Source of the DNA: Halichoerus grypus
Taxonomy: Eukaryota > Chordata > Mammalia > Carnivora > Phocidae
Assembly (NCBI RefSeq): GCF_964656455.1
Contig: NC_135721.1
Location: 79,836,754 to 79,900,753, forward strand
Reading direction: 5' to 3'
DNA length: 64,000 nt
In this document: positions 1 to 11,429 of the stretch, piece after piece
Numbering within the stretch: the stretch's first letter is position 1
Layout of the letters: every line of letters starts with the position of its first letter
The notes under the pieces: generated by a model
Database searches by the model: none
Told to the model about the DNA's origin: nothing
The model's input: only the letters and a program-made list of their open reading frames with translations
Program-made: the position numbers and the translations under genes

Positions 1-121
1 GAGGGATGTTTGGTAAATTTAATCTGCTGAACATCCCCACTGTCACTGTTTCCCTCAATGGCTCCAATCTCAGAGACAAGCCCACACCAAGGTGCCAGAG
101 GACGTGAGCCCACCTTCCCCC

Positions 122-127
122 CCTTAC
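122..127 (-). other. Splice donor GTAAGG
   Basis: The minus-strand sequence is AGAG|GTAAGG. It closes the SH3RF3 exon in phase 2. The remaining bases 1-121 are intron with nothing recognised. Confidence 0.75.
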
Positions 128-462
128 CTCTCCCTGGACAAAGGCTTGGGCTCAGGACGAATGGCAGCCATGGAGAGAGGTGCTTGCCTGGAGGGGGATG
201 AGGAGAAGTTCAGATCCAAGGAGCCCGCCTTTCTGTGCAGTGGTTCCATGCCCACGGCACCTTGCATCTCGCTCTCTATGGGGCAGGACCCTGCCCTGCC
301 GTGGATGGACAGCGAGGACACTTCGGGCCCCACTGCACCCTGGAGTGAGGTGTCCACTGCCACCTGGGGGTCGTGGGTTGGAGAGATGGACGGTGGGGAG
401 CGAGATTTCTTCTTGGTGGATGCCCCAGCGAGAAGCTTCAGCAGCCCACTCTTCTTCTCTTT
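128..462 (-). CDS. SH3RF3: SH3RF3 (POSH2) internal exon, linker before the last SH3 domain
   Basis: Read on the minus strand, a pyrimidine-rich acceptor (gtgtgtctttccag) precedes codons for KEKKSGLLKLLAGASTKKK. The open frame runs 335 bp (111 codons plus 2 bases) to a good donor, AGAG|gtaagg. Distinctive stretches are HGRAGSCPI, HRKAGSLDLNF and QAPLSMAAIRPEPK. From memory of the family these match SH3RF3, a RING-finger E3 ligase and JNK-pathway scaffold with four SH3 domains; this piece is the disordered Ser/Pro/Lys-rich linker just ahead of the C-terminal SH3. Paralogue SH3RF1 has a similar GLLKLL block but diverges around it, so SH3RF3 is preferred. Entry phase is 0 and exit phase 2, so the next exon, outside the window to the left, should start by completing an Arg codon. 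No stop or frameshift is present. The exon would be penultimate or near it; that position is inference. Confidence 0.85.
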
Positions 463-490
463 CTGGAAAGACACACAGAATTGAAATCCA
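463..490 (-). other. Splice acceptor and polypyrimidine tract
   Basis: On the minus strand, ttcaattctgtgtgtctttccag ends directly at the exon boundary. The AG is preceded by a T/C-rich run and there is no competing AG in the last 15 bases. The exon that follows starts in phase 0, matching the phase of the upstream donor at 60,185. Confidence 0.8.
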
Positions 491-1790
491 GTGAGTTAAT
501 ACTCCTAAATGCCCTTGTTGTTAGTGAACAGGGAGAGAAATATAATCTTATTTAGAAACTTTAAACAAAATCTTGTAAAGCTGGTTAAAGAAAGAAAACA
601 GAGCTAAGACTGAAAGTTTCTCCAACTCTTATTTTCCTTTCTTTCCCCAAACCTGGCACAAGTACCCAGAACAGACCCAGGAGGCCCGGGGGCAGGCCCG
701 AAGGCACCGCTCCCGGGAGAGGATGCTGTGGGGGGCCCTTCCCAACAATGTACCCCCTGCCATGGCAGGGCCATCCTGGATGGGGACTTCACTTGCTGTG
801 CCACAGGAACCAGCAGTCAACACAACTGGCTTCTTTTTACCCGAGCAGGCAGTGAAATGATTCTACATCAGGCTTCCTGAGATTAGCTCCCTCAACCCCT
901 GGGTTTATATAGCCGAAGCCCATGTATCCTGCATATCTTTGTTTGGAAACCCTGGGCAGCACTGTATGCAAACTTTCCTCTGCAGAATTATTTGTACCAC
1001 ACAGTGTGTATGTGTGCGTGTGTATTCATCACATTTATTCCGAGAAAGTTCTTTGCAGGCGGGAAGGACCGCTTGTCCCAGAGCCAAGGGCAGCTCCCCA
1101 GTGAAGGCGACTTCTCTTCCCCCAAATTCCCTCAGTGAGAAACATCCTGATAAGACCTCTTTGCCCAGCAGGTGGCTTCCTTATCTTAAGAGAAAGGGCT
1201 GTTAATAGAATGTGACAACATGAGGTCATGGCTCCTCACACACAAAACCAGTGACATAATCAGAAGAATCTGCCCTTACAATCTTGGGGCTATGAATACA
1301 CCATCCCACTACAATGTGCAGACCCCTCCCCTGCTCCATAGCTCACTCCCAGTTCTCGTGGAGGACTACCCACCGCGCCCCGCAAAGCCACCTGCCGGTG
1401 GGACGATGAGCACAGAGTCTTCACTGGAGGCCCCGCTCAGTACTACCTTGACCCTTCTTTCCTTAGTCTCACATCCTGGAGGCTCAGAGCAAGCTCTCAA
1501 TGAGGAACTGAGAGACAGGCTGGGGTGGCCACACAGACCCAGAGAAGGATCCGGGCAGTGTCCTCGGGTGGCCGGGACCAGCCACTATGTCTGCCCTGAA
1601 TTCTGCATATCACTGTCAGTGAGTGGGCACATCAGCCTCCCTCAGCCTGCTGATCACAAAGCACGTAAGGAAGTGTGTGAAACATTGCCAGTGAGCGATG
1701 TATGTGTGAAAGAGAAAGCGTGTACATGCAGAAGTGCTTTTAGAACAACACCCTTGCTCTGGGATTTGATCATTTTTATGGCCTTACTCA
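463..1790. other. Intronic sequence, nothing recognised
   Basis: No exon with splice sites and no repeat family was recognised here. There is a short TG-rich run near 1,003-1,023. Open frames present are short and lack coding character. Confidence 0.6.
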
Positions 1791-1798
1791 AGTTTTCT

Positions 1799-1983
1799 TT
1801 TTTCTTAAAGATTTTATTTATTTATTCAAGAGAGAGAGCACTCATGAGCGGGGTGGGGAGGCAGAGGGACAAGCAGATTCCCCGCTGAGCAGGGAGCTTG
1901 ACTCGGGGCTCGATCCCAGGACCCCGAGATCATGACCTGAGCCGAAGGCAGACGCTCAACCGAATGAGGCAACCAGGCACCCT
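1799..1983 (-). mobile_element. Can-SINE (tRNA-derived), minus orientation
   Basis: The minus strand reads from a diverged GGGTGCCTGG head through ggtcatgatctcgg and gggatcgagcc (B-box region) to a CT-rich body and AATAAATAAAATC. An 8 bp repeat, agttttct, at 1,791-1,798 and 1,992-1,999 may be the remnant target-site duplication. The head is diverged, so this is an older copy. Confidence 0.85.
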
Positions 1984-1989
1984 GAGAGT

Positions 1990-3440
1990 TTAGTTTTCTA
2001 ATGTTCAGTGGAAATCAGGTGGCAGGGGGATATGGGCACACGGTGTAAGACAGTGGCAGCACACGGAAGTCTGAAACTATAGTCACTGAGTCAGCAATGG
2101 CCATTTGGTCACAGGGCTGAGCAGACCTTGAGGTGGGCTGAGGCAAGCTTTCCTCTTCCCACCTTCCTTGTCTGCATGGTTAGAGGCTCCTGGGGGAGGG
2201 TGGGTTAAGTGGTGCCGAAATATTCTTAAAATACACATCTCTAAAATGCATATCCTTAAGCTAAGCCAGTAACACTTTAGTATGAACAAGTCCGTATGTT
2301 TTCTCTACCCTTTGCAAGGATATTGATAGAAAGAATGGAAGTAGATGTCCTGGATACTGTCTCTGGTGAGGAATTGCTGGCACGGGCAAGCCCCAGGCTG
2401 GTGGGGAGCAGGTGGGTATGGGGTAACGCAGCGAAGGATAGCCCCCTGTCTCTTTATGTTGCCCAGCTCTGTCCTGCTTCCGCAGCCACAGAGCGCGGTG
2501 ATACGCTTGGAGAGCTTCGTGAGTTTGGCCACGAGGGGGCGCCACACAGCCGGCATCAGAGGCTTCCTTGTCTCCCAGGTAGCTGGGGCTCCTGAGGCCA
2601 CCACCAATGAGAGGTGCTGACAGCTGGCCGCGTGTGTCTGCTCCTCATGATGACAGTCTCCTTATCCGAGGCCATGAAGGGAGGGCACTGGAGGACACAG
2701 TGTAGGCGTGAGGGGCGGTGTATAGCTCATGGCCCTCTGGGTGCTCCGGGAGGGTGAGCCTGCCCACCGGACCTAGGAGCCATGTGGACACCCAAACGAA
2801 ACACCCAAGTATCACAGAAGCTATATGCTATCCAACGCTCACATTCCAGTTACTAATCCAGTGGGATGGTGAAGCTGGAGATGCCAAGTGATTTAACAGG
2901 ATACGGCCAGAAGCACAGTGACCTAAGTTATGCCCGCTGTGCAGTGGACGTGCAGCCCTGCCAGTGCCCCGGGGGGAGGAGCCACCGCCTGGCGCCGCTT
3001 GCAGTCCCCGAGGGGCTGTGGGCCCAGCCGCCTTTGCTGCCGCTGCCTTAGGCTGGGCCTCGCTGGGACAGACCGCAGGGGAGGGTGCAGGCCGGCCCTG
3101 GCGTGAGGCCAGCGGGCTTCCGGGACCAGGGGTGAGGCGAACACGTGTGGAGCTGTTTGAGAGTGTGGGCACCAGGGCAGGGACAAGCCCGCTTGGCCGT
3201 GTTGCCGGATCGTCAAGGGCACCACCAGCAGAGGGGTCTGTGAGGAGGCACATGCCCAGTGGGACAGCGCCTGCCGTGAGAGATGGCCGCCAGCGTCCCA
3301 GTCAAAGGGGCTCCGTGTGGGAGAGCGTTTTCACACTGACTGTCCCTATCACCCTGGGACAAGCGATGAGCTCACCTCCATTCAGAGCCGGTGGCCCTGG
3401 CCTCTCCCTCATATGTGACAAAGGTGGAAGGAGATGGAAC
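1990..3440. other. Intronic sequence with a GC-rich patch
   Basis: No repeat family or exon was recognised. Roughly 2,930-3,250 is clearly GC-rich and carries more CpG than its surroundings. It stays open in more than one frame, as GC-rich DNA often does, and I see no convincing acceptor/donor pair around it. Confidence 0.5.
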
Positions 3441-3444
3441 GAGG

Positions 3445-3774
3445 AAAGAAGTGGGGAGCTGCCTGACTCCTCCCTCTCATGCTCTCTGTCTCTCACTGTC
3501 TCTCTCGCAAATAAATAAAAAATCTTAAAAAAAAAAAAAAAAGAAAAAAAAAGGGCGCCTGGGTGGCTCAGTTGGTTAAGCGACTGCCTTCGGCTCGGGT
3601 CATGATCCTGGAGTCCCGGGATCGAGTCCCACATCGGGCTCCCTGCTCAGCGGGGAGTCTGCTTCTCCCTCTGACCCTCCTCCCTCTCATGCTCTCTGTC
3701 TCTCACTGTCTCTCTCGCAAATAAATAAAAAATCTTAAAAAAAAAAAAAAGAAAAAAGAAGTGGGGAGCTGCCT
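3445..3774 (+). mobile_element. Composite Can-SINE with duplicated 3' tail
   Basis: A perfect 20 bp direct repeat, aaagaagtggggagctgcct, bounds the unit (3,445-3,464 and 3,755-3,774). Inside are first a bare SINE 3' tail (about 3,465-3,550, CT-rich block, AAATAAATAAAAAATC, poly(A)), then a complete SINE from ggcgcctgggtggctcag (about 3,555) with its own tail. The two tails are near identical. A single TSD around both says they arrived, or were shaped, as one unit. Confidence 0.9.
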
Positions 3775-6700
3775 CTAAGAAGTTTCAGGGGTGAAACCAC
3801 AGCCCTACCTGAGACACCCCAGCAAGTTAAAAAAGAAAGGAAGGGACCAGGGCCCAGCTGTCAGCCAGCATGACACGCTTGTGACTCCTATGGTGGTGTC
3901 CTTCTAGCCTCAAGAGCAGAGCAGAGGTTCGATCAACAAATGCTTTCCTGCAAGGCGCCGCCTCGGGACAGAAAGCCCTGGAGCCACGGGCCACGCCATG
4001 GTGGGGCATGCTGTGAGGGAGAGAAGACAGAGCCACTGGGCCACTTAGCGTGTTTGCAGGAAGTGTGGCCTCAGCTGTGGTTTGGAAAGAGGTGCACGGA
4101 TGTGATGGATAATTTTGCTGTCCCAGTTCCCCACGATTAAATATAATAAATCGTTTTCTTAATTTGACTTTGGCAAACACTCATATCACGACTGGAAAAC
4201 CCTCTCCTTTGCCGTCCGTGACAGAATTCTGCTAATGCCTTATGTACCCAGTTACTACAGATTGCTGTGGAACTTGGTGACCTAGCGATTACCATGCACC
4301 CAGAGTTCAGGGAGTGAGGATGTAGGTGTTCCAAGTCTTTCCCTTGCCGGTCGCCCTATTCTGGGAGATGCAGGTAAGAATCTGCTGATGGGCACTTTGC
4401 TGGTGGTGGGAACAGACTTGCAGATCAATTTTAGGAGTGACACCACGGGACAATAAGAAGTTTTAGAGGACACAATTTCAGGTTAATCTGGACTAAAGGT
4501 TTATTAAAAGAAAGATGGATTTGTCTGGGTTTCTCCTGGGAACAGGACTAAATTAGGGACTTTCCTGAGCCCAGTCAGATGCAGAGAATGGTGATGCTGT
4601 TATGATTTCGGGGTCGTTGTAGGTATGTTTTAGTGTTTTAGGAGACTCATTGCTGTCCTACACCGTTTCCTGCCAGCATTCCACTACCTCCGTCTGTGGC
4701 CTCCATTCCCCTCTCTGGAGGAGGGTCACTTTCCATCCCAAGGCCACGGTGCAGCCATTTCAGCCTTGTAGGGGGACAACAAACACTCTGAAGTGTGGGA
4801 ACAAAATGCCTCCCTCTTATAAGTCCCGCGTGTGGAAGGCACATCTGCAGAGAAACGTGCCCTCATCTTCTGTCTTCTCCCAAAATGAGTGATGGGCTTC
4901 TACTTCTCTGTGAGGCCCTTCACTGCGCCCATGCAGGCAACCTTCACATGAGGCCTCCCTCCCCTTCCTCTGCCCCTGGAACAGGATAGGAGCACAGGGG
5001 CAGCCCAGGCCAGTGGCATGAAGGTGCAGCTCCGAGTCCTGGCTCTGCCAACACCGAGTTGTTAAGATGACAGATGGAAGAGTGCTTTTTAAATTATGAA
5101 TGCGTGTCACAAATATTTGATTGTGTGGCTGTTTTGATGTGTTTATATGATGTGCTATTTTTAGGTTTTTGCAAAACACCCACCACTTAGTTAGCTCCCA
5201 GTATGTTTTTGTTAAATGAATAAAATCAACTTCACTTCCACCTGAGGCAGGTGTCTCACTGTTAACCCTCATCTTGCCTTGAGAGAGCCCACAGGCCAAC
5301 ACGGGGTCTCTCGGCTCTCCAACTTTGGGTACAAAGAACCAACTAGGGAGTTGGATAAAGTGTAAATGTTGGCCCCACCCTCAAAGATTCTAACTCAGCA
5401 GGTCTGAGATGGGGGCAAAAAGAGTGCTTCTGATCCAGAACCCAGGAAGGGATCAATTGTAAGCCAATGGTCATGTGTTAACCTGCTAATGATTTCAGAA
5501 GACTACAGATAGTGCTGTAGAAACCCAGAGAAGGGACCAGCTTCATGGGAAGGTGGGGAAACAAGGAAACTGGTTCGTTGAGCACCTACTAAATGCCCAG
5601 CCCAAGGAACATGCATGGGTTTAAAGCCGCGCTTTCGAGTGTTGGCCTGCATGGGCGTGCTGAGTCTAAGCTGAGGGTCTGAGCTGCCTACCAGCTCTCT
5701 GGTGGGGCCGTCCCCCTTAGTCACACTCTGAAGGCCAAGGGCGGATGTATGAATGGAGGCTCAGCAAGCAAGACAGGCCACGGCAGCCAGAGGGACAGGC
5801 ACGAGCCAAGGACTGCTGGCATCCGATGAGGTAGTTCCAGAAGCTCTGGCTCTCGAGATACACAGGTAGTTCTGAAAGCCTTCCTCAGCACGTAAACAGA
5901 GCATCATCATGTTAGAGAAGTAAGAGCTTATGAGTTTCATTAAAAAAAATTTGTGTGTGTACATACACACACACGCACACACTAACACATATGGACACAC
6001 ATACCCTAAAATAAAGTCATACCCTACTTTAAAAGAACCATCTGGAAACCTAACATTAAAAAAAGAGATATTTGAAGGTGTTCATTTATTATAGGAAAAC
6101 TGTAAAACATTTTACAAATAATACAATCATAGTTTTTCTGTTATGATTAAAATAGGGGCCTCCCTAGGGGCCTTAATTGTTTTACAGAACATTAATGTAA
6201 AAACTTGGCAAAAGGGAAAAGAAATTTAAATCTTAAATTAAGAACTGCTGCCAGTTAAGAGTCAACCAAAAATTACGGAAAATTCTCTGTGAAATTATAA
6301 AAAGCTGAAGAGAATAGAACTTGATTTATAAAATGGGACATTAAAATTTTCAGGGGTATAATTCATTTCATTCAAATGAGGTAAACCTGTAAATGTGACC
6401 TATAAGTACCATGTTTTTTTTATCAGGTTGTCTCCTTTGTTAACCTATGTTAAGGTGGCCACAGCATAGTTCCTCTCAAACAGATTCTTAGTTCTTCTTT
6501 GTGCAGGGAAACATTTAAAATCACTGGTCAGGCACACGCTGAACGCTGGGCCACCTATGGTGGGTAGCACGGTGCGTAGTACGTCGACTCAGACTTGACT
6601 GCGAGGCTTAGCCCTGATAGTCTGGGAAAACCTCAGCCTGAAGAGGAATCCCCAACTGATTGTGCCCATGAATGGGTACATGCTCTGTTCAAAGTCAGAA

Positions 6701-7588
6701 GGGTGGCTGAGAACTCTACCTTTGAGAACAAAGGATCAAACACAATCACACATTTTCACTCTGTGCTTGCATGAGCTGAGATATAGGAGACAATGATCAC
6801 AGGTCATGGGGCCTGTTCAGATCATGGGTGGACACTCAGTGACCTGGGAGCATCTGCAGACTGTCTGAGGAAAGCATAGAAATATTCCTTCCAGACTGTT
6901 AATATTAGTTACAGGGGTGTGATGCACTTTTGTATTTGTTTGAGTCATTATGTCAAATGTGTATTTCTTTTAGTTTAACAGGGGAAACATAATAAAGGAA
7001 AAAGTTGCCACCTGTTGCTTCGACCATAATGATACTAGATGTGATGAACCAGCAAGAACTTTTGCTATTAGCTTATGGAAGAGGTGGTCTTATAAGAGGG
7101 GGCATTTGGGGTGGCCTTGAGGGCTGGGCTGATTGGATATAATGAAGGGGGTTGGTTTGTGGGTGACCTGGTCCCGGTGAGGCATGAGAAGGTATGGAAA
7201 GAACGGAGGAGATGCCTGGGAGATGAGAAAGGCAGGGAACAGCATATCTTGGTTCCCTGAGAGTAGGCTGAGGGGCCGGAAGTGTGCTCGGCAGACACTG
7301 GGAGCTGCCCGGAGCCATGCTGGAGGCAGATGAGGTGCGAGGGGAGGAGAGCAGGTGAGTGAGTGACTCTGGGTGGCAAGGTCATCAGCACGCGGCCACG
7401 GGTGGGGAGACGGAGTGGGGACCATGTGATGGTGATAGTCATAGGGCATTTGGAGGGAAGGTGATACCAGCTCCTGCCAGTGGGCGACAGGAGGTGGGGG
7501 CATGCACCCTGCAGCTGCGCACTCGCTCCGGGCCCGCATGGCCACGGCAGACTCTGGCTGACACAACAGACAGAACGATACAGAAAGC
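3775..7588. other. Intronic sequence, mostly unrecognised
   Basis: There is a weak hAT-like fragment near 5,365-5,465 (ccccaccctcaaagattct..agcaggtctg), a possible MIR piece near 5,570-5,620, and a TG/CA-rich run at about 5,950-5,995. The rest is AT-rich in 5,900-6,500, and I see no gene. Confidence 0.5.
5950..5995. repeat. Short CA/TG microsatellite
   Basis: Imperfect alternation: tgtgtgtgtacatacacacacacgcacacac. It is self-complementary around the gtacatac centre. Confidence 0.8.
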
Positions 7589-7596
7589 AAAATCAG

Positions 7597-7940
7597 CTGT
7601 GAATTGTGCAAGGCTGTTGAACCACAGACCTGTACCTCTGAAACAAATAATACATTATATGTTAAAAAAAAAAAGAAGAAGATAGCAGGAGGGGAAGAAT
7701 GAGGAGGGGAATCGGAGGGGGAGATGAACCATGAGAGACTATGGACTCTGAGAAACAAACTGAGGGTTCTAGAGGGGAGGGGGGTGGGGGGATGGGTTAG
7801 CCTGGTGATGGGTATTAAAGAGGGCACGTATTGAATGGAGCACTGGGTGTTATATGCAAACAATGAATCATGGAACATTACATCAAAAACTAATGATGTA
7901 ATGTATGGTGATTAACATAACATAATAAAATAAAATAAAT
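7597..7940 (+). mobile_element. 5'-truncated L1, 3' UTR only
   Basis: It starts in ctgtgaattgtgcaaggctg, runs through cctctgaaacaaataat, an internal A-run, the G-rich gcaggaggggaagaatgagg block and gcactgggtgttat, and ends in AATAAAATAAAATAAATAAAA. This is the same 3' UTR as L1-A (33,812-34,262). A short direct repeat, aaaatcag, at 7,589-7,596 and 7,941-7,948 is the probable TSD. Confidence 0.9.
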
Positions 7941-7948
7941 AAAATCAG

Positions 7949-9040
7949 TTTAGAAGATGGTCAAACAATTCTCAGATGCCACATCAACCTACGGGCAGTT
8001 AAGAACCCCACGGGGCAGGCATCAGGGGCCTCCAGGAAGGCCAGAGCTTGCAGAAGTAGGGGCATCAATCCTCATACCTGTTAGAATGACTCGCAGCTGT
8101 ACATTTGGGAAGGAGCTAGTGAGAGGCCTGATGCACATGGATTTGGCTGGGGGCTTCGAGGAGCCTTTAGATAATCAAAATAAAAAACGAAGGGACATGG
8201 TGCATCCTTATCTGCATATACTGAGTCTGGCTCCCAGACAGCAAGGGACACTTGGAAGCCTTTTGATTAAAATTTCATGTTTGGAAAGTTTCCTATTGGA
8301 GATGGGGAAAGGGTAATTAAAAGCTATGCCTTGTTAAAATTTTGATGGGGAAAGACACATCTCTGCCTGAAAATACAGTTACTGTAAGAGCAGAGAAGGG
8401 GTTATAACAATATAAATTTGTACTGCATCTTCAGAAAGGGTAGAGGAATACAAGATCTATACTAAATAAAGAGGAAGAAGTTCACAAGCTAATCAAAAGA
8501 GACAGGAAAAATGTGCATTTAGCTATTGGCTATTTTAAACATGAAAACACATCTTCAAAAATACTGCCCTCACAAAAGACCAAAGTTGAAGATTGATTCA
8601 TGAAAATAACGGGGAAGGGAAGCAGCAGATAACAATGTGCCAATCTGATTGTGCTTTCTCTAGCTTTTGTTTTTGATGGGAAAGATGCCTGCTGCAGTAT
8701 GCTGCCCTCTTGCTCTTCCTGAGGATTGAAACCATTAAGTGAAGCCTTTGTTCAGTGCTCTGCCTGTGGCACTGTGCTGGGCACTCTGAAAAGGGAGCTG
8801 AATGGACAGAAGAAGAAGTGGGAGTGGGATCTGGGTCCTCCAAAGCACTGTGATTACAGCAGTTTGTTAGACTCAGAAACAGAGGACAACACTCAGGAGC
8901 TGGGCCTGGCAAGTGGTTTTGGGTGACCAGCCAAGTTCAATGCAGCAGGAAAGAGCTCCTGAAGTAGAGGATACTGTCTCCCTGAGGAACTTCAAAAAGA
9001 TGGCACATCATGACAGCTTTGGAGATAGATGGAGGGGGTG
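7949..9040. other. Intronic sequence, nothing recognised
   Basis: No exon, repeat family or RNA gene was recognised. Confidence 0.5.
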
Positions 9041-9054
9041 TCACTGTCATTGAT

Positions 9055-9120
9055 CAGCTGACTGATCTTGAACAAGTCACTTAACTGCTCTTAGGCTCAT
9101 ATGTAAAATGGACTATATAT
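9055..9120 (-). repeat. MIR fragment
   Basis: The string cttgaacaagtcacttaactgct..tgtaaaatgga matches the conserved core of MIR in reverse orientation. It is followed by an (AT) run at about 9,113-9,130. Confidence 0.6.
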
Positions 9121-9144
9121 ATATATATAACTAATTATACTGTA

Positions 9145-9335
9145 GACTATTTCTTGAGAGCTCACTATGAACCAGGCACTAAGTTTTGGACATCATTAGC
9201 TCTTAGGTTTTTAAAACAACCCAATAGAAAAAACATAACCTCTGAGATCGTAATCAACAGACACAGTGTAATCAACTAGAAAGTTGCACCATTTGGATTT
9301 AAACCTGGGACTTGCTTCCAAATTTTAATGCCAGC
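9145..9335 (+). repeat. MIR fragment
   Basis: The order ttgagagctcactatgaaccaggcact.. then ..ggatttaaacctgggacttg follows the start and end of the MIR consensus in forward orientation. It is diverged in the middle. Confidence 0.6.
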
Positions 9336-11044
9336 TCTACTGCTTTGTCTTGAGAACGAAGGCATGTCATCCCAACATGGCATCGATAAGTGGGAGGCCC
9401 CGTGCAATGCACCACGGAGGTTTTCATGTGTTTAAGTCACTTCACAGATGGGCACTGAGGTATTTACACAGAGCCATGATTACAGAACTCTAATGAGGGC
9501 TGCATGATGATAAAATGGGGTTGGCCAGTTACCCACCACCCTTGTGACCCAGCAGCTCTTGGCTCCTCTGGGCTGCTTCCTCAGGACGGAATCTTGACAG
9601 TAGCCTCGGCACTGATCAGAGGACTGATGGGATGGCAGGTAAAGCACCTAGCAGAGTGCCCAGCACAGAGTAGGCTTTCAACAAGGAGTAGCTGTCACAA
9701 ACCTCAGCGACGGTGGTGGTGTATGCCAGTGGTCTTCATCTGTTCACCTGGCCCTCAGCCAGCATTCATGTCCCGGGAGCACAGGCTGAGGTCAGAGGAA
9801 GGCTAGCACATGCAGTTATCCACCACAAAGGAAGATCGAATAGGACTCAAGTGCCAGCTACATGTCTCTCAGCCTCTGGAAGCCTCTTGTGCAATAAGAG
9901 GTTGAGAAATATCCTCCCAAGTCCCTGAAACAGTGCACTCAGAAGCTCCCAACTTAAAGAAACATCCCAGTCTCTGTTGCAGGGCAGGAGCGTTGTGAGA
10001 AGAAAACCACACTAACCATGTTGTTTTGTTCACACTCAGCTTGCTGGCTGGAAAGCACCAGGTGCCCTTTCCAGCTCCCAGAAAACACAGTAAATAAAGA
10101 TGGTGAAAATATGGTGGGGACTAGAACTTGAGAGCAGACAAAGACACCATGGACCCACCTCAGCTGGGCCTCTGGGCACCCTGAACCTGACCTGTCCAGG
10201 GCACCGGCATTCCTCATCTCCTCCCCCTTGAGAAGGGCCCTCTCTTGGGCTCCTTGACTCTGTATTATGGTTTCTTTCCCTGCCCTTCTGCACAGTGGTT
10301 GGATCCTTCCTGCCAGCGCTGCGCCTTCCCCCCAGCCCCAGGTACAAATGCTCCTGGACTTGGTCTCTTGCTTCACTCATTAATGTACTCTTGCCAGAAG
10401 CTTTGACACAGGATTGGCTCTTCAATTCTCTCTTCTACGGTGAAAGCATCTCTAGCCCCAAGGTCTCAAATGAGCTCTAGGTCTTTTATCTGCAACTTCA
10501 CCTAGACATTTTTTAAAGATAGAAATCACACAAATAAAACCATCAAAAGACGCCCGAAGCTCTGAGCTGGAGGACTGGGGAGGCTCGCTCTGCCCAGCCC
10601 TGATTAGAGACATCCAGAGGTGATCACGTCCCCCATGCCCGTGCCCAGGCGAGTGGCCAGGGGCTGGGGGCTTGTGCTCTCAGCGCCATCTGCAGGCCAA
10701 CGCCCTGGCACCTGGCTGCCTGTCCTTGTCCTCCTCCTCAACAGAGTGCAGCAGCCTGAGCGCACCTCGGCTGCTTGGGATGGTGGGGTCCACACCGGGA
10801 TGGAGGCCATTTCTCCAAACTTGTAAATCATGGCAGCCCATGCTCATTTTCCCCAACCTCTTTGTTTATCACTCTCATTCATGTGGCAGGTCTTGCCCCT
10901 TTCCAGAGGCTTGACTCTCACTCTCTTATTTCCTTCTCAGGCAATGATGCCAGCACCCCCACACGTCTGTTTCATAGAGGAAAGAAAGCTGAGCATTGAC
11001 CACATGCCTGGTGTTGCGTATACCATTTCTATTTTAATGTACCT
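9336..11044. other. Intronic sequence with a MIR end
   Basis: A reverse MIR 3' portion is seen near 9,625-9,700 (gcacctagcagagtgcccagcacagagtaggc). Nothing else was recognised. Confidence 0.5.
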
Positions 11045-11429
11045 TGTCTTAGTTGGCTCAAGCTGCCCTAACAAAATACCAAAGACTGGGTGGCTTAAAG
11101 AGCAGAAAAGTATTTTCTCCTAGCCTAGAAGCTGAAAACCCATAATTGGGGTGCCAACATTGTCAGGTTCTCGGTGAGGGCTCTTTTCCCGGGTGTAGAT
11201 GGCCGGCTTCTTGCTGAGTCCTCACAGGACCTTTCCTCACTGCAGGGGCATGAAAAGGGAGCCCTCTCTCTTCCTATTCTTCTAAGGCCACTAATCCCAT
11301 CATGGGGCTCCACCCTCATGACCTCATCTAATAATTACCTCTCCAAGGCCTCATCTCCAAATGTCATCACATTGGGGCTTCATCATATGAATTTGGGTGG
11401 CAGGGGACCCAAGTATTCAGTTCATAACA
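11045..11429 (-). repeat. MaLR 3' LTR
   Basis: Its minus strand opens TGTTATGAACTGAATACTTGG, has the aattcatatgatgaagccc and ccaatgtgatgacatttgg blocks, and closes in the actgggtggcttaaag region seen in plus orientation at its left end. These are MLT1-type LTR landmarks. Confidence 0.8.

Noticed and set aside
1220..1888. 222-codon plus-strand open frame
   Set aside because: It runs into a Can-SINE at its end, has no domain-like content and no splice context.
2828..3253. Possible minus-strand exon in the GC-rich patch
   Set aside because: Composition alone keeps the frame open. I see no acceptor/donor pair of good quality, so it is kept only as a finding.
7090..7878. 262-codon minus-strand open frame
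   Set aside because: About a third of it is the reverse of the L1 3' UTR; the rest is low-complexity Pro/Ser/His-rich peptide with no recognisable domain.
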